In this document: piece by piece, positions 5,561-6,730 of the stretch
How the letters are laid out: the number at the start of each line of letters is the position of its first letter
Position numbering within the stretch: position 1 is the stretch's first letter
NCBI GenBank assembly: GCA_018608925.1
Contig: JABAYQ010000159.1
Coordinates: forward strand, 1-6,730
Length of the DNA: 6,730 nt
Source: Cryomorphaceae bacterium
Lineage (GTDB): Bacteria > Bacteroidota > Bacteroidia > Flavobacteriales > UBA7312
Direction of reading: 5' to 3'
The notes under the pieces: model-generated
Seen by the model: only the letters and a program-made list of their open reading frames with translations
Told to the model about the DNA's origin: nothing
Database searches by the model: none
Made by a program: the position numbers and the translations under genes

Positions 5561-6730
5561 TTATAAATCGTTTGTTAATATGTCGTCAATTTTATCTAAC
5601 ATTTTCTTAAATGCTTGGCCTAATCCTTTCCCACCAGGAGGAGCTTTTGGGCCTGCTTCTTGCTCTTGGGCTCCACCTTCCTCAAGAATTTTCATTACTA
5701 AACCTACACCAGTAGCGAAAGAAGGGCTACTAACATCAATAGGGGAATCGGAAGCTAAATGCTCGTTGGGATAACCTATTCTACACTCTATACCAGTAAA
5801 AAACTCTACTAACTGACTGATGTGCTTTAATTGACTACCTCCTCCAGTAAGAACGATACCAGTAATTAGTTTCTTCTCATATCCTGAGTTTTTAATCTCA
5901 TGGTGAACTAATTCAATAATTTCTTCCATTCTAGCCTGAATAATATTTGCTAGATTTTTTAAGGAAATTTCTTTAGGCTCTCTTCCTCTTAAACCGGGTA
6001 TAGAAACTATTTCATTTTCTTTATTTTGTGTTGCTAAGGCAGAACCAAATTTTATTTTGAGTAGCTCGGCTTGGTTTTCCAAAATAGAACAGCCCTCTTT
6101 AATGTCTTGCGTAATAATGTTACCACCGAAAGGAATTACAGCAGTATGTCTTATAATTCCATCTTTAAAAATAGCAACATCTGTTGTTCCTCCACCAATA
6201 TCAACCAATGCAACACCAGCTTCTAGCTCTTGAGGATCTAAAACAGAGGTAGCAGACGCTAATGGCTCTAGAGTTAAGTCTTGCATTTTTAAGCCTGCAT
6301 TATTAACGCACTTTTTAATGTTATTAATTGCCGCTGTATGGCCAGTAATAATATGAAAATTGGCTTCTAACTGAACTCCGACCATTCCCCTAGGATCAGG
6401 AAATCCGTCTTGTTTATCGACAATGTATTCTTGTGGAATAACGTGAATAATTTCTTCGCCAGGAACCATAACGAGCTTGTACATATTATCTACTAGCTTC
6501 TTAATATCCTGATCGTTAATCTCACTCTCTAAATCTTCTCTAACTAATTGACCCCTGTGTTGTAAGCTTTTGATATGCTGGCCAGCAATCCCCACATTTA
6601 CCTGAGTAACTGGGGTGCCAGACTTACTTACAGCTTCGTCCAAAGCCATTTTGATAGACTGAGTTGTCTTATCAATATTAGCAACAATCCCTCTCATCAC
6701 AACAGCAGAAGGAGATTTACCCATAACTAA
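5561..6730 (-). CDS. ftsA: Cell division protein FtsA (5' end beyond the right edge)
   Basis: FtsA is an actin-like ATPase that tethers FtsZ polymers to the inner membrane and recruits later division proteins. The frame is open through the window edge, reading LVMGKSPSAVVMRGIVANI. This matches internal FtsA sequence (the GxGxAPSxGxxRGxVVNI region), so the ATG at 6724 is not the start and about 25-35 N-terminal residues with the first phosphate loop are missing. Visible, counting from that methionine, are the 1C subdomain with GIAGQHIKSLQHRG (45-58), the phosphate-2 motif LVDIGGGTTDVAIF (173-186), the adenosine-binding TGGGSQLKHI (293-302) and a C-terminal amphipathic helix GQAFKKMLDKIDDIL (369-383) that serves as the membrane anchor. 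A proline/glycine linker precedes that helix. It is upstream of ftsZ in the same operon. Confidence 0.96.
   Translation of the reverse strand, partial: LVMGKSPSAVVMRGIVANIDKTTQSIKMALDEAVSKSGTPVTQVNVGIAGQHIKSLQHRGQLVREDLESEINDQDIKKLVDNMYKLVMVPGEEIIHVIPQEYIVDKQDGFPDPRGMVGVQLEANFHIITGHTAAINNIKKCVNNAGLKMQDLTLEPLASATSVLDPQELEAGVALVDIGGGTTDVAIFKDGIIRHTAVIPFGGNIITQDIKEGCSILENQAELLKIKFGSALATQNKENEIVSIPGLRGREPKEISLKNLANIIQARMEEIIELVHHEIKNSGYEKKLITGIVLTGGGSQLKHISQLVEFFTGIECRIGYPNEHLASDSPIDVSSPSFATGVGLVMKILEEGGAQEQEAGPKAPPGGKGLGQAFKKMLDKIDDILTNDL

Noticed and set aside
5561..6724. Complete FtsA starting at the ATG at 6724
   Set aside because: The frame continues through the window edge and MGKSPS aligns to an internal FtsA region. 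The first phosphate loop is absent, so this is a partial gene.
1..6730. CRISPR array, tRNA/rRNA, insertion sequence or phage genes
   Set aside because: There are no regularly spaced repeats, no recognisable tRNA/rRNA sequence, and no transposase, integrase or phage-like protein. Nearly all bases are taken by core genes.

Overview
The window is a compact, AT-rich stretch of a Bacteroidetes chromosome, most likely from the Flavobacteriales. Three things point there: the neighbourhood HU / mutY / ssb / gldE / gldD, the Bacteroidetes-type division cluster ftsA-ftsZ-yqeY-like, and promoter-like sites matching the phylum's TAnnTTTG -7 element with A-rich leaders and no Shine-Dalgarno. The species cannot be named from this sequence.

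Left half, mostly plus strand. Bases 1-27 are the first nine codons of an HU-family DNA-binding protein on the minus strand. A short divergent promoter region (28-142) separates it from mutY (143-1189, A/G-specific adenine DNA glycosylase). A 54-nt gap with its own promoter-like site leads to ssb (1244-1666, single-stranded DNA-binding protein). Next comes gldE (1676-2835, DUF21/CBS/CorC-type membrane protein of the gliding-motility set), which overlaps gldD (2828-3373, gliding-motility lipoprotein) by 8 nt. Replication/repair and gliding genes therefore appear to share a transcription unit, an order I recall from other Flavobacteria.

Right half, all minus strand. ftsA (runs off the right edge), ftsZ (complete) and a GatB/YqeY-like gene lie within 22 nt and 2 nt of each other, as an ftsA-ftsZ-yqeY operon. 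FtsZ forms the division ring and FtsA anchors it to the membrane. The yqeY-like gene and gldD converge with their stop codons touching and no bases between them.

The most notable observation is that gldE is broken. Its N-terminus and first membrane segment read in one frame up to a stop at 1793-1795. The rest reads in the -1 frame and begins inside the second half of the DUF21 domain. The stretch normally between them is absent. The joint, TTGCTAATAATTTTG (1772-1786), makes good GldE protein in both frames. That is what a deletion between two short direct repeats, or an assembly collapse of them, would leave. Apart from this the window is ordinary core-genome sequence, and I see no sign of an undescribed system.
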